Assembly: GCF_030407765.1 (NCBI RefSeq)
Contig: NZ_JASDCU010000011.1
Coordinates: 89,231 to 153,230 of the forward strand
Source: Microbacterium sp. APC 3901
GTDB lineage: Bacteria > Actinomycetota > Actinomycetes > Actinomycetales > Microbacteriaceae
Direction of reading: 5' to 3'
DNA length: 64,000 nt
In this document: piece after piece, positions 46,345-55,640 of the stretch
How positions within the stretch are numbered: the stretch's first letter is position 1
Layout of the letters: every line of letters begins with the position of its first letter
Notes under the pieces: model-generated
Told to the model about the DNA's origin: nothing
The model's database searches: none
What the model saw: only the letters and a program-made list of their open reading frames with translations
Program-made: the position numbers and the translations under genes

Positions 46345-47192
46345 GCAAGCGACTGACTGTTCCGAAGACCTACAAGCTCGCGATCGGCGGGGCGTTCCTT
46401 CGCAGCGAGTCGGGGCGCACCTACGAGGTGCTCTCGGCCAAGGGCGCCTTCCTCGCGAATGCGGCCCAGGGCTCTCGCAAGGATGCGCGGGATGCCGTCG
46501 TGGCAGCTCGCGCCGCGGTGAAGGGCTGGTCGGGGGCGACCGCGTACAACCGCGGGCAGGTGCTGTACCGGGTCGCCGAGGTGCTCGAGGGGCGCCGCGC
46601 GCAGTTCATCGACGAGATCGCAGCGCAGGAGGGCGTCTCGTCATCTGCCGCCGCCGCGCAGGTCGATGAGGCGATCGACCTCTGGGTCTGGTACGCCGGA
46701 TGGTGCGACAAGTACGCGCAGGTCGCGGGCAACGCCAACCCCGTGTCGGGGCCGTACTTCAACATCTCCGTTCCGGAGCCGACCGGTGTGGTCGCGATCG
46801 TCGCGCCGCAGGATTCCGCGCTTCTCGGCCTCGTATCGGTCGTCGCTCCCGCCCTGGTGGCGGGCAACACGGTCGTCGTGATCGCGAGCGAGAGGTTCCC
46901 GCTCTCTGCGATCAGCCTCGCCGAGGTGCTCGCGACGAGCGATGTGCCCGGAGGGGTCGTCAACGTGCTCACCGGGTCTCCGGCCGAGATGGCGCCGTGG
47001 CTCGCCTCGCATCAGGACGTCAATGCGCTCGATCTGGCGGGCGCGGGCGACCTCGAGTGGATCGACATGCAGATCGCGGCGGCGGAGACGCTCAAGCGAG
47101 TGCTGGCACCCGGCGCGGTCACCGCCTCGCCGGAGCGCATCGGAGCCTTCACCGAGATCAAGACGGTGTGGCACACCAAGAGCATGGTCTGA
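46341..47192 (+). CDS. Truncated aldehyde dehydrogenase homologue, likely catalytically dead
   Basis: A 283-residue protein related to the N-terminal, cofactor-binding half of aldehyde dehydrogenases ([40 protein letters not shown]). The lysine of the VVLKPAE motif is replaced (VVVIASE), the catalytic glutamate motif is absent, and the chain ends before the nucleophilic cysteine. It is not a recent frameshift relic: the frame is clean, the ends are defined, and it is coupled by ATGA to the active gene. Together the pair resembles the two domains of ALDH16 proteins, here on separate chains. A structural role is inferred. Confidence 0.85.
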   Translation: MSKRLTVPKTYKLAIGGAFLRSESGRTYEVLSAKGAFLANAAQGSRKDARDAVVAARAAVKGWSGATAYNRGQVLYRVAEVLEGRRAQFIDEIAAQEGVSSSAAAAQVDEAIDLWVWYAGWCDKYAQVAGNANPVSGPYFNISVPEPTGVVAIVAPQDSALLGLVSVVAPALVAGNTVVVIASERFPLSAISLAEVLATSDVPGGVVNVLTGSPAEMAPWLASHQDVNALDLAGAGDLEWIDMQIAAAETLKRVLAPGAVTASPERIGAFTEIKTVWHTKSMV

Positions 47193-47205
47193 CGCGCGTC
47201 GGAAT

Positions 47206-47247
47206 CAGGAGGCCCGCCATCTGCGACAGCAGCCGGCGGGCCTCCTG
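47206..47247 (+). terminator. Intrinsic terminator after the deo cluster
   Basis: Perfect 13-bp stem (47206-47218 with 47235-47247) with a 16-nt loop, 13 bases after the short ALDH stop. Confidence 0.75.
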
Positions 47248-47359
47248 CATGAGCGCGATGCGGACTCGTGATGTGCGACCCCCGTGCCAATGCGTCCCTG
47301 TGTCGGATGCAGCGGTTAGGCTCAGTAGACGATCTCAGGATCCCCCTAGGAGGACGCGC

Positions 47360-48628
47360 ATGGCCCGTATCGGCGAAAGCGCTGACCTGTTCAAGTGCTC
47401 ATTCTGCGGAAAGAGTCAGAAGCAGGTGCAGCAGCTCATCGCAGGACCCGGTGTGTACATCTGCGACGAGTGCGTCGAGCTGTGCAACGAGATCATCGAA
47501 GAGCGGATGGCGGAGTCCTCCGCCGAGGGCACCGCGGACTTCGAGCTGCCCAAGCCGCGTGAGATCTTCTCCTTCCTCGAGGAGTACGTCGTCGGGCAGG
47601 AGCCCGCCAAGAAGGCTCTCGCCGTTGCGGTGTACAACCACTACAAGCGCATCCGCGCGCACGGCACTCTCCAGACGGCCGAGCAGAAGGCCGAGAGCGT
47701 CGAGATCGCGAAGAGCAACATCCTGCTGATCGGGCCCACGGGCTGCGGCAAGACCTACCTGGCGCAGACGCTCGCGAAGCGACTGAATGTGCCCTTCGCC
47801 GTCGCAGACGCCACAGCGCTCACCGAAGCCGGCTACGTCGGCGAAGACGTCGAGAACATCCTGCTCAAGCTCATCCAGGCCGCCGACTACGACGTCAAGC
47901 GTGCGGAGCAGGGCATCATCTACATCGACGAGGTCGACAAGATCGCTCGCAAGGCCGAGAACCCGTCGATCACCCGTGACGTCTCTGGCGAGGGAGTGCA
48001 GCAGGCTCTTCTGAAGATCATCGAGGGCACTGTCGCCTCGGTGCCTCCTCAGGGCGGGCGCAAGCACCCTCACCAGGAGTTCCTGCAGATCGACACCTCG
48101 AACGTGCTGTTCATCGTCGCCGGTGCGTTCGCCGGTCTCGAGGACATCGTGTCGGCACGCGTCGGCAAGCACGGCATCGGTTTCGGCGCCCCGCTGCACG
48201 ACAAGGGCAAGGATCTCGACCTCTTCAGCGAGGTGCTGCCCGAGGACCTGCACAAGTTCGGCCTGATCCCCGAGTTCATCGGCCGTCTGCCGGTCGTGAC
48301 CTCGGTCTCGCCGCTCGACCAGAGTGCGCTCATCGACATCCTCACGGGGCCGCGCAACGCGCTCGTGAAGCAGTACCAGCGCATGTTCGAGCTCGACGGT
48401 GTTCAGCTCGAGTTCGAGGCGGAAGCGCTGCGCTCGATCGCCGACCTCGCCGTCGAGCGCAAGACCGGCGCTCGCGGACTCCGTGCGATCCTCGAAGACG
48501 TTCTCGGTCCGATCATGTTCGAGATCCCCTCGGCCGAAGACGTCGCGAAGGTCATCGTCACGCAGGCAGCCGTCGATGAGGGCGCTGCGCCGACGATCGT
48601 GATGGAGCGCAAGCGCAAGAGCGCGTGA
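47360..48628 (+). CDS. clpX: ATP-dependent Clp protease ATP-binding subunit ClpX
   Basis: A 422-residue AAA+ unfoldase that feeds ClpP1P2. The N-terminal zinc-binding domain has CSFC (13-16) and CDECVELC; the ATPase has Walker A GPTGCGKT and Walker [10 protein letters not shown]; the ClpP-docking loop is HGIGFGA. TAGGAGGA lies five to six bases before the ATG. A TAGGCT about 45 bases upstream is a possible -10. It is separated from clpP2 by the four-gene deo cluster. Confidence 0.98.
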   Translation: MARIGESADLFKCSFCGKSQKQVQQLIAGPGVYICDECVELCNEIIEERMAESSAEGTADFELPKPREIFSFLEEYVVGQEPAKKALAVAVYNHYKRIRAHGTLQTAEQKAESVEIAKSNILLIGPTGCGKTYLAQTLAKRLNVPFAVADATALTEAGYVGEDVENILLKLIQAADYDVKRAEQGIIYIDEVDKIARKAENPSITRDVSGEGVQQALLKIIEGTVASVPPQGGRKHPHQEFLQIDTSNVLFIVAGAFAGLEDIVSARVGKHGIGFGAPLHDKGKDLDLFSEVLPEDLHKFGLIPEFIGRLPVVTSVSPLDQSALIDILTGPRNALVKQYQRMFELDGVQLEFEAEALRSIADLAVERKTGARGLRAILEDVLGPIMFEIPSAEDVAKVIVTQAAVDEGAAPTIVMERKRKSA

Positions 48629-49161
48629 GTCCCGATCCCTCGCCGTGGCGAGTGGTCGGCAGCGAGCTGATTCACGCCGATCGGTGGATCCGCGTGTGCT
48701 CGGACGACTGCCTCGACGCGAGCGGGCGATCGATCGCCCCGTATTACGTGCTCGAGTACGGGGACTGGATCTCGGTGCTCGCCCTGGATCGCGGTGGCAG
48801 CGCCATCGTCGTCGAAGAGTACCGACACGGAGCCGGGATCGTCGCGGTCGGCACGATCGGCGGCGGCGTGGAGGCCGGCGAATCGCCGGATGCAGCAGCG
48901 ATCAGAGAGCTGCGCGAGGAGACCGGATACGAGGCCGGTGAGATTATCGATCTCGGTGCCACCTGGGCGAACTTCGGCACTCACACCAATGGGGTGCATC
49001 ACTTCCTCGCCCGAGACTGCGTGCGCGTCGCCGAGCAGTCCCTCGACGAGAGCGAGGCGATCACCGTGCGCATCGTGCCTCTCGACGGTCTCGCCGAGCA
49101 TCTCGCGCAGAGCTATCACCAGCTCACCTGGTACAAGGCGATGGAGCGCCTCGACCGCTGA
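48625..49161 (+). CDS. NUDIX hydrolase (ADP-ribose pyrophosphatase-like)
   Basis: A 178-residue NUDIX protein with the box [24 protein letters not shown], including the REXXEE core. The N-terminal pattern ([33 protein letters not shown]) resembles ADP-ribose or GDP-mannose pyrophosphatases. The substrate cannot be set from sequence alone. The GTG start overlaps the clpX stop (GTGA). Confidence 0.9.
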   Translation: MSPDPSPWRVVGSELIHADRWIRVCSDDCLDASGRSIAPYYVLEYGDWISVLALDRGGSAIVVEEYRHGAGIVAVGTIGGGVEAGESPDAAAIRELREETGYEAGEIIDLGATWANFGTHTNGVHHFLARDCVRVAEQSLDESEAITVRIVPLDGLAEHLAQSYHQLTWYKAMERLDR

Positions 49162-49185
49162 CATCAGCGGCGAGGCGCGGTTCGA

Positions 49186-51237
49186 TCAGGTCTCGAGTCC
49201 GCGGCGCTTCAGGAGCGGCGCGATCTCCGCATCCCGGCCGCGGAAGTCGCGGTAAGCGTCGAGGGGGTCCGTCGAACCGCCCACGCCGAGGAGACGGGAG
49301 CGGAACCGGTCGCCGTTCTCCCGTGTGAGCCCGCCGTTCTCGCGGAACCAGTCGACGGTGTCGGCGTCGAGCACCTCGCTCCAGATATAGGAGTAGTAGC
49401 CGGCGCTGTATCCGCCCGAGAAGACGTGCGCGAAGTAGGTCGACGAGTAGCGGGTCGGGACGACGGGATCGTCGAGTCCGATATCGGCGAGGGCGGCAGC
49501 CTCGAACTCGGCCACGTCATCGACGGAGGTCTTCGTGTCGAGGCGGTGCCACGCCTGATCGAGCCATGCCGCGGCGAGGTACTCGCTCGTCGCGTGGCCC
49601 TGATCGAACGTCTCGGTGGCGCGAAGGCGCTCGACGATCGCGGGGTCGAGCGGTTCGCCGGTCTCGTAATGACGCGCGTAGTTGTCGAGGACCTCAGGCC
49701 AGAGGATCCACATCTCGTTGACCTGGCTCGGGAATTCCACGAAGTCGCGGAACACGTTCGTGCCGGAGAAATGCGGGTACGTGACGACCGCGAAGAGGCC
49801 GTGCAGCGCGTGTCCGAACTCGTGGAACAGCGTCGTGACCTCGTCGAGCGTCAGCAGGGTCGGCTCGCCCTCGCCCGGAAGCGGGACATTCAGGTTGTTG
49901 ACCACGACGGGCAGCGTTCCGCGGAGGCGGGACTGGCTGACGATGGGATTCATCCACGCGCCGCCGCGCTTGGAGTCGCGCGTGTAGAGGTCGAGCACAT
50001 ACAGGCCCACTGCGCTGCCGTCGGCATCGCTCACCTCGAACACGCGCGCACTCGGATGGTAGGCCTGGAGATCGTGCCGCTCCGCGAAGGTCACTCCGTA
50101 GAGCTGCGTGGCAGCGAAGAACACGCCCTCCTGCAGTACCCGTTCGGCCTCGAACCACGGGCGCAGCGCACTCGTGTCGATCGCATAGCGGGCAGTGCGC
50201 ACCTTCTCCGTGTAGAACGCCCAGTCGTGCGCCTCGACCGCGAAGGGTGCGGCCTCGGTCTCATCGATGATCGCCTGCAGGGTCTCGCGCTCTGCGCGAG
50301 CATTGCGCGCAGACGGGGCGGCGAGCTCGCGCAGCATCCGCTCTACGGCCGCAGGGGTGCCGGCGGTCTCGTCAGCGGTGACGTAGGCGGCATGCGAGGC
50401 GTAGCCGAGCAGCGCTGCGCGCTCGGCGCGCAGGCGCACGATCTCTGCGAGCACCGGCCGGTTGTCGTTCGCGTCGGGTCTGGATGCCCGCGACCGTGAG
50501 GCCGCCATGATGCGGCGGCGCGACTCCCGGTCGCGGAGTTGAGCGAGATACGGATGCCCGGTGAACAGCGGGAGAGAGATGACGAACCGCCCGTCGAGTC
50601 CGCGATCGGCCGCCGCTCGAGCTGCGGCGGAGAGCTCGCCGCTGCTGAGGCCGGCGAGCTCGTCGGAGGAATCGAACACCACGGCGAGATCGTTCGTGTC
50701 ATTGAGCAGATTGCGCTCGAAGGTGTTGCTCAGCGTCGACAGCTGCTGGTTGAGCGCCGTGAGGCGGCTCTTCGCGTCGTCGTCGAGGGCGGCACCCGCG
50801 TGGGTCATCTCGCGATGATGCCGCTCGACGAGATACCGCTGCTCGTCGTCGAGCTCGAGATCGTCAAGACGTGCGTGCACCTGCTGCACGCGCCAGTACA
50901 GCGCCCCGTCGAGAGTGACAGCATCCTGATGCGCCGCCATGAGGGGAGCGAGCTGCTCGTCGATCGCCTGGATCTCGGGCGTCGCATCGGCCGATGTCAC
51001 GGTGTAGAAGGTGTGCGCGACGCGGTCGAGCAGCTCGCCGGAGCGCTCCAGCGCCTCGATCGTGTTCTCGAAGGTGGGCATGGAGCGCACCATCGTGATT
51101 CGCGAGATCTCCCGACGGTGCTCGTCGAACGCGGCCTCGAACGCGGGCAGATAGTGCTCGGGCGTGATCGCCGCGAAGTCGGGGAGACCGTAGGGGAGCG
51201 TGGACGGCTGCAGCAGCGGGTTCGAGACGTCGGTCAT
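49186..51237 (-). CDS. M3 family metallopeptidase (peptidyl-dipeptidase Dcp-like)
   Basis: A 683-residue M3 zinc peptidase, the usual length for Dcp/oligopeptidase A. Zinc site HEFGH is at 472-476 with the downstream glutamate at 501 in FVEFPSQ, and YYSYIWSEVLDAD near the C-terminus is typical. No signal peptide, so it acts in the cytoplasm, removing dipeptides or trimming oligopeptides. The ATG overlaps the LysR stop by four bases, so it is co-translated with that regulator. Confidence 0.94.
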   Translation of the reverse strand: MTDVSNPLLQPSTLPYGLPDFAAITPEHYLPAFEAAFDEHRREISRITMVRSMPTFENTIEALERSGELLDRVAHTFYTVTSADATPEIQAIDEQLAPLMAAHQDAVTLDGALYWRVQQVHARLDDLELDDEQRYLVERHHREMTHAGAALDDDAKSRLTALNQQLSTLSNTFERNLLNDTNDLAVVFDSSDELAGLSSGELSAAARAAADRGLDGRFVISLPLFTGHPYLAQLRDRESRRRIMAASRSRASRPDANDNRPVLAEIVRLRAERAALLGYASHAAYVTADETAGTPAAVERMLRELAAPSARNARAERETLQAIIDETEAAPFAVEAHDWAFYTEKVRTARYAIDTSALRPWFEAERVLQEGVFFAATQLYGVTFAERHDLQAYHPSARVFEVSDADGSAVGLYVLDLYTRDSKRGGAWMNPIVSQSRLRGTLPVVVNNLNVPLPGEGEPTLLTLDEVTTLFHEFGHALHGLFAVVTYPHFSGTNVFRDFVEFPSQVNEMWILWPEVLDNYARHYETGEPLDPAIVERLRATETFDQGHATSEYLAAAWLDQAWHRLDTKTSVDDVAEFEAAALADIGLDDPVVPTRYSSTYFAHVFSGGYSAGYYSYIWSEVLDADTVDWFRENGGLTRENGDRFRSRLLGVGGSTDPLDAYRDFRGRDAEIAPLLKRRGLET

Positions 51238-52142
51238 CCTCTGAGCCTAGCCATGACCCGCTGCAGGGCCTCGACGACGAGGCGCACGGACTGCCGCCTC
51301 AGGTTCTCCGGCCTCGCGAGGACATCGATCATCCGGTGGGTGCTGACTCCCCGCAGCGGAAGACGGATGATGTCGCGGTCGTCCACGGTGCGGGACGTAT
51401 AGCGCGGCAGCATCCCCAGGACACCGCCCGCCGCGACGACGGCCGCGACCGCACCGTAGTCGTTGATCCGGTGGCGGATCTCGACGGGGCGTCCGGCCAC
51501 GGCCGAGACGGCGCGCAGCACGTCGTCGGGCGAGTATCCGATGCGACTCGTGACCCAGGGACTGTCGACGACGTCGAAGGACGTCACCTGTCCGCGTGAG
51601 GCGAGACGGTGGGAAGATGCGACGGCGACGTCGAGTGGTTCTCTCACGAGCGCCAGGCTGCGCACCCCGTCGGTCGGCCAGGGCGGCGAATGCTCCATGC
51701 GGTGCGCGAGAACGAGGTCGTATCTCGAGGTCAGGGCGGGGAACTCGCTCTGTGCCACGTCCTCATCGGTGAGCTTCACGGTCGGCCGCGCGGGCGAGTC
51801 GTCGAGCTCACGGATCAGTGGCCCGAACAGCGCCTGCCCGACGCTGTGGAATCCGCTGATCGTGACCACGCCGGTGCTGTCGTTCTCGAAGTCGTCCAGC
51901 GCGCTGCGTGCCGCAGCCATCGCGTCGATAGCCTCCGCCCCTGCTGCTGCGAGCGCCTGCCCGGCCGCGGTCAGAGCGAGGCGACGACCGTCCTTGCGGG
52001 TGAGTGGCGTGCGGAAGCTCCGCTGCAGCGCTGCGAGATGCTGGGACACGGCCGATGGTGTGACGTTGAGCGTCTCGGCGACGGCGGTGACGCTTCCCAG
52101 AGCGCCGAGCTCTCTCAGGATCTGGAGCTGATGGAGTTCCAT
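51234..52142 (-). CDS. LysR family transcriptional regulator
   Basis: A 302-residue LysR-type regulator with the N-terminal helix-turn-helix GSVTAVAETLNVTPSAVSQHLAALQ and a periplasmic-binding-like effector domain. It is divergent from tdh-kbl across an 81-bp gap and coupled to the M3 peptidase downstream, so it could control either or both. The ATG lies six bases after TAATCT on the minus strand, a leaderless arrangement. Confidence 0.92.
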   Translation of the reverse strand: MELHQLQILRELGALGSVTAVAETLNVTPSAVSQHLAALQRSFRTPLTRKDGRRLALTAAGQALAAAGAEAIDAMAAARSALDDFENDSTGVVTISGFHSVGQALFGPLIRELDDSPARPTVKLTDEDVAQSEFPALTSRYDLVLAHRMEHSPPWPTDGVRSLALVREPLDVAVASSHRLASRGQVTSFDVVDSPWVTSRIGYSPDDVLRAVSAVAGRPVEIRHRINDYGAVAAVVAAGGVLGMLPRYTSRTVDDRDIIRLPLRGVSTHRMIDVLARPENLRRQSVRLVVEALQRVMARLRG

Positions 52143-52154
52143 TCGTTCAGATTA
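52143..52154 (-). promoter_or_regulatory. Leaderless -10 box of the LysR gene
   Basis: TAATCT (52154-52149, minus strand), six bases, then ATG. The imperfect dyad CTAC-N12-GTAG at 52162-52181 could be a LysR site. Confidence 0.45.
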
Positions 52155-52223
52155 GTATTCGCTACAGGGTGCATGCAGTAGACGGCGATTGTTCTACATG
52201 GTCGAGTGCGATGAGATCGACAC

Positions 52224-53267
52224 ATGAAGGCACTGTTCAAAGCCGAACGCGCAGCGGGGCTCGAGCTCACGGATCGTCCGGATCCCGCCGCGGCGGCCGA
52301 CGAGGTGGTGATCCGCGTGCTGCGCACGGGCATCTGCGGCACCGATCTGCATATCCGTCGCTGGGACGACTGGGCCGCGTCCGCCATCGACGCCCCGCTC
52401 ATCCCCGGCCATGAGTTCTACGGCGAGGTCGTCGAGGTCGGGCCTCTCGTCCACGACATCGCTGTCGGGGATCGGGTGTCGGGCGAGGGGCACATCGTCT
52501 GCGGTACGTGCCGCAACTGCCGCGCGGGACGCCGGCAGATGTGCATCCGCACGATCGGCCTCGGGCTGCAGCGCGACGGGGCCTTCGCCGAGTTCCTGGC
52601 ACTGCCCGCCGCGAACGTCTGGGTTCATCACGCCGATGTCGCGCCGGAGCTGGGTGCGATCTTCGATCCGCTCGGCAACGCCGTGCACACGGCGCTCACG
52701 TTCCCTCTCGTCGGCGAGGATGTGCTCGTGACGGGGTGCGGCCCGATCGGTCTCATGGCGATCGCCGTCGCTCGGCACGCCGGAGCCCGCTTCATCGCGG
52801 CGACGGATGTGAGCGCGCCCCGCCTCGAGATGGCGCGTCTCATGGGAGCCGACGAGGTCGTCGACGTCTCAACCCGCGAGATCCGAGATGCCCAGCACGC
52901 GCTCGGTCTGCGCGAGGGATTCGACATCGGCTTCGAGATGAGCGGCGCCGCGTCGGCTCTCCCGGCGATGATCGACAACATGAATCACGGCGGGCGGATC
53001 GCGATGCTCGGGCTGCCCGGCACCGGATTCGAGATCGACTGGGGCAAACTCGTCACGCACATGCTGACGATCAAGGGCATCTACGGACGTGAGATGTTCG
53101 AGACCTGGAACGCGATGGGTGCGATGCTGCAGACGAGCGCGACCCTGCGCGACTCGATCGGACGGGTGATCGCGGATGTGATCCCCGCCAGGGACTGGGA
53201 ACAGGGCTTTGCCGCGGCCGAGTCCGCCGGCACGGGAAAGATCATCCTCGATTGGACGGAGCTGTGA
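52224..53267 (+). CDS. tdh: L-threonine 3-dehydrogenase
   Basis: A 347-residue zinc medium-chain dehydrogenase that oxidises threonine to 2-amino-3-ketobutyrate. Catalytic zinc ligands lie in GICGTDLHI and GHEFYGE; the structural zinc cysteines in [15 protein letters not shown]. The NAD fold has [14 protein letters not shown]. Assignment over other alcohol dehydrogenases rests on sequence and on kbl, which overlaps its stop by one base (TGATG). Confidence 0.95.
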   Translation: MKALFKAERAAGLELTDRPDPAAAADEVVIRVLRTGICGTDLHIRRWDDWAASAIDAPLIPGHEFYGEVVEVGPLVHDIAVGDRVSGEGHIVCGTCRNCRAGRRQMCIRTIGLGLQRDGAFAEFLALPAANVWVHHADVAPELGAIFDPLGNAVHTALTFPLVGEDVLVTGCGPIGLMAIAVARHAGARFIAATDVSAPRLEMARLMGADEVVDVSTREIRDAQHALGLREGFDIGFEMSGAASALPAMIDNMNHGGRIAMLGLPGTGFEIDWGKLVTHMLTIKGIYGREMFETWNAMGAMLQTSATLRDSIGRVIADVIPARDWEQGFAAAESAGTGKIILDWTEL

Positions 53268-54445
53268 TGTACGGGACATTCCAGAAGCATGTGGCTGATG
53301 AGCTCGCGGGGATCGAGGCGGCGGGGCTCACGAAGCACGAGCGCGGCATCCGCGGACCGCAGAGCGCCGAGATCACCGCCGACGGCGCAGAGGTGCTCAA
53401 CTTCTGCGCGAACAACTACCTCGGCCTCGCCGATGACCCGCGGATACTGGATGCTGCGACCGCGGCGCTGCAGGAGTGGGGGTACGGGCTCGCCAGCGTC
53501 CGCTTCATCTGCGGCACGCAGGAACAGCACCTGGAGTTGGAGCGACGCCTCGCGGTCTTCCTCGGCACCGACGATTCGATCCTGTACTCGTCGTGTTTCG
53601 ACGCGAACGGGGGAGTGTTCGAGACGCTGTTTAGCGCCGAGGACGCGATCATCTCCGACGACCTCAATCACGCCTCGATCATCGACGGCATCCGTCTCTC
53701 GAAGGCTCGTCGGTTCCGCTACCGCAACCGGGACATGGCGGATCTCGAGGCGCAGCTGCAGGCGGCATCCGATGCGCGCTTCCGGGTGGTCGTCACCGAC
53801 GGCGTCTTCTCGATGGACGGATACATCGCGCCGCTCGCGGAGATCTGTGATCTCGCGGAGCGCTACGACGCGCTCGTCTTCGTGGACGACTCTCACGCCG
53901 TGGGCTTCGTCGGCGAGAACGGACGAGGCACGCCGGAACTCTGCGGCGTCGCCGACCGTGTCGACATCTACACCGGGACCTTCGGCAAGGCGCTCGGAGG
54001 AGCATCCGGGGGCTACGTGGCCTCGCACGCCGACATCGTCGCACTGCTGCGCCAGCGTTCGCGCCCGTACCTGTTCTCGAACACGCTCGCCCCCGCCATC
54101 GTGGCCGGCACTCTCACCGCACTCGACCTCGTCGAGGGCTCGGCCGACCTTCGTGCGCGCTTGCGAGACAACGCCGCGCTGTTCCGCGAGCGGATGACGG
54201 CGGAGGGCTTCGACCTGCTGCCGGGGGAGCACCCGATCGTCCCTGTCATGTTCGGCGACGCCGGCCTCACTGCTCGCATCGCGACCGAGATGCAGGCGCA
54301 GGGGATCTACGTCACGGCGTTCAGCTTCCCGGTCGTCCCCCGAGGGCTGGCGCGGATCCGCGTGCAGCTGTCGGCCGCGCACACGGCTGAGCAGATCGAG
54401 CGGTGCGTGGCGGCATTCGTCACAGCGCGGGCCGTAGTGAGCTGA
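53267..54445 (+). CDS. kbl: Glycine C-acetyltransferase (2-amino-3-ketobutyrate CoA ligase)
   Basis: A 392-residue PLP enzyme of the alpha-oxoamine synthase family that splits 2-amino-3-ketobutyrate with CoA into glycine and acetyl-CoA. The PLP lysine is in [22 protein letters not shown] and [15 protein letters not shown] are conserved. It works with Tdh in threonine breakdown. The ATG start overlaps the tdh stop. Confidence 0.96.
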   Translation: MYGTFQKHVADELAGIEAAGLTKHERGIRGPQSAEITADGAEVLNFCANNYLGLADDPRILDAATAALQEWGYGLASVRFICGTQEQHLELERRLAVFLGTDDSILYSSCFDANGGVFETLFSAEDAIISDDLNHASIIDGIRLSKARRFRYRNRDMADLEAQLQAASDARFRVVVTDGVFSMDGYIAPLAEICDLAERYDALVFVDDSHAVGFVGENGRGTPELCGVADRVDIYTGTFGKALGGASGGYVASHADIVALLRQRSRPYLFSNTLAPAIVAGTLTALDLVEGSADLRARLRDNAALFRERMTAEGFDLLPGEHPIVPVMFGDAGLTARIATEMQAQGIYVTAFSFPVVPRGLARIRVQLSAAHTAEQIERCVAAFVTARAVVS

Positions 54446-54457
54446 CGTCATCCGGTC

Positions 54458-54512
54458 GCAAAGATTTCTTTGCAAAACTTTGCTTGCAAAGAACTCTTTG
54501 CAAGAGTATTGT
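54458..54512 (+). promoter_or_regulatory. Palindromic operator array and promoter of the ArsR-like gene
   Basis: Two perfect palindromes of form GCAAAGA-N2-TCTTTGC (54458-54473 and 54486-54501) have centres 28 bp apart. A third, CTTTGC-TT-GCAAAG, bridges them at 54478-54491. The promoter TTGCAA (54484-54489), 17-bp spacer, TATTGT (54507-54512) lies inside the array and ends seven bases before the ATG. Confidence 0.8.
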
Positions 54513-54519
54513 CGCAGGC

Positions 54520-55143
54520 ATGGACGAAGAACAGCAGTCGCGGCGGCTCGACTCGGGAGCGCTCAAGGCACTCGCTCACCCTCTGCGTGTCAGGATCTTC
54601 GATCTGCTCAGTGCTCATGGGCCGCAGACGGCGAGTTCGCTCGCGTCGATGCTGGGGGAGACCTCAGGGTCGACGAGCTATCACCTGCGCACGCTCTCAG
54701 CGCATGATCTGATCCACGAGGTCGAGGGTCGCGGCACGGCTCGAGAGCGCTGGTGGGAGCTCCCGCAGGGGCGCATCGACATCCCGGGTCCGAATCAGAG
54801 CATGTCGCCCGCCAACCGTGCTGCGGCGCAGATCGTCTCGTCCGAGTTCTTCCGCCTGCGTCACGAGACCCTGATGGCCTACGTGAATCGTTCGGACACG
54901 GACGTGCCCGAAGGGTGGAAGGACGCGGGACTGATCGCCACGACGCTGCTGGAGATGACCCCTGCGCAGATGGGAGACCTCAAGGACGAGCTCATGGCCG
55001 TCATCGACGGGGCGGTCGAGCGCTATCGCGGCCAGACCGGGCCGGACGTGCGGCGAGTGTCGATGCGCACCGAGCTCTTCGACCTCGTCACGTCGGGGCC
55101 GGTGCTTCCCGATGCCGTCGATGCCGATGTGGAGGAATCATGA
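54520..55143 (+). CDS. ArsR-like winged-helix transcriptional regulator
   Basis: A 207-residue regulator with an N-terminal winged helix (LKALAHPLRVRIFDLLSAHG, TSYHLRTLSAHDLI) and a helical C-terminal domain of about 110 residues with no metal-binding cysteine pattern. This type often controls an MFS exporter, but none is adjacent. The palindrome array on its promoter points to autorepression. The ATG is likely leaderless. Its stop overlaps a 72-residue gene by ATGA. Effector unknown. Confidence 0.88.
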   Translation: MDEEQQSRRLDSGALKALAHPLRVRIFDLLSAHGPQTASSLASMLGETSGSTSYHLRTLSAHDLIHEVEGRGTARERWWELPQGRIDIPGPNQSMSPANRAAAQIVSSEFFRLRHETLMAYVNRSDTDVPEGWKDAGLIATTLLEMTPAQMGDLKDELMAVIDGAVERYRGQTGPDVRRVSMRTELFDLVTSGPVLPDAVDADVEES

Positions 55144-55358
55144 CCAGCGCGACCATCCGGCTCGTCGCCCCGACGCAGGTCGAGCGGAGGCTTCTCGGTC
55201 TCGCCGACCTGCTGAGACACCTCGTCGAGCATCGCATCGAGCGACGCGGTCGCGCGCGGACTCTCGCGCTCGATCTGCTGCGCGAGCAGCAGGCCAGGCG
55301 CCAGGATCCTCGCGCGGTCGATCACATGCTCGCGCAGCTCGGTCTCCCACGCCGCTGA
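55140..55358 (+). CDS. Small basic protein coupled to the ArsR-like regulator
   Basis: A 72-residue, Arg/Leu-rich protein (about a fifth Arg) predicted to be helical: VERRLLGLADLLRHLVEHRIERRGRA and so on. No family recognised. GGAGGA lies just before its ATG, and ATGA overlap shows coupling, so it is probably a genuine gene and a partner or modulator of the regulator. A terminator follows. Confidence 0.7.
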   Translation: MTSATIRLVAPTQVERRLLGLADLLRHLVEHRIERRGRARTLALDLLREQQARRQDPRAVDHMLAQLGLPRR

Positions 55359-55371
55359 CCGTCTCGGGCAC

Positions 55372-55412
55372 GACGAAGCCCCCTGCCGCAGATGCGGACA
55401 GGGGGCTTCGTC
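55372..55412. terminator. Bidirectional terminator between convergent genes
   Basis: Perfect 14-bp stem (55372-55385 with 55399-55412); the loop contains an inner CCGCA/TGCGG stem. Confidence 0.85.
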
Positions 55413-55424
55413 ATCGGTGACCGT

Positions 55425-55640
55425 TCAGTCCTCGAAGGGCCGGGCGATCACGTCGCCGGACGCGGTCTGCACGACCTCCCAGCCCGCGTCCAGTTCGGCG
55501 ATCGCGCGGCCCTCGAGCCACGTGAGCGTCCAGTGCCCTGAGAGCCCTCGCGACTCGACCTCGGCGATCGCCGGCCGGTGCGAAGCGGGAACGGATGCCG
55601 GTGGCTCGGAGCCCGTGGCCCACCGTGTGCCCAGCTGCAT
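55425..55640 (-). CDS. Small hypothetical protein coupled to valS
   Basis: A 71-residue protein with two Trp-rich strands (GHWTLTWLEGRAIAELDAGWEVVQ). It has no known domain. Its ATG overlaps the valS stop (ATGA), and it ends just before the terminator, which supports a real gene. The function is unknown; a beta-sheet fold is suggested by the alternating pattern. Confidence 0.65.
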   Translation of the reverse strand: MQLGTRWATGSEPPASVPASHRPAIAEVESRGLSGHWTLTWLEGRAIAELDAGWEVVQTASGDVIARPFED

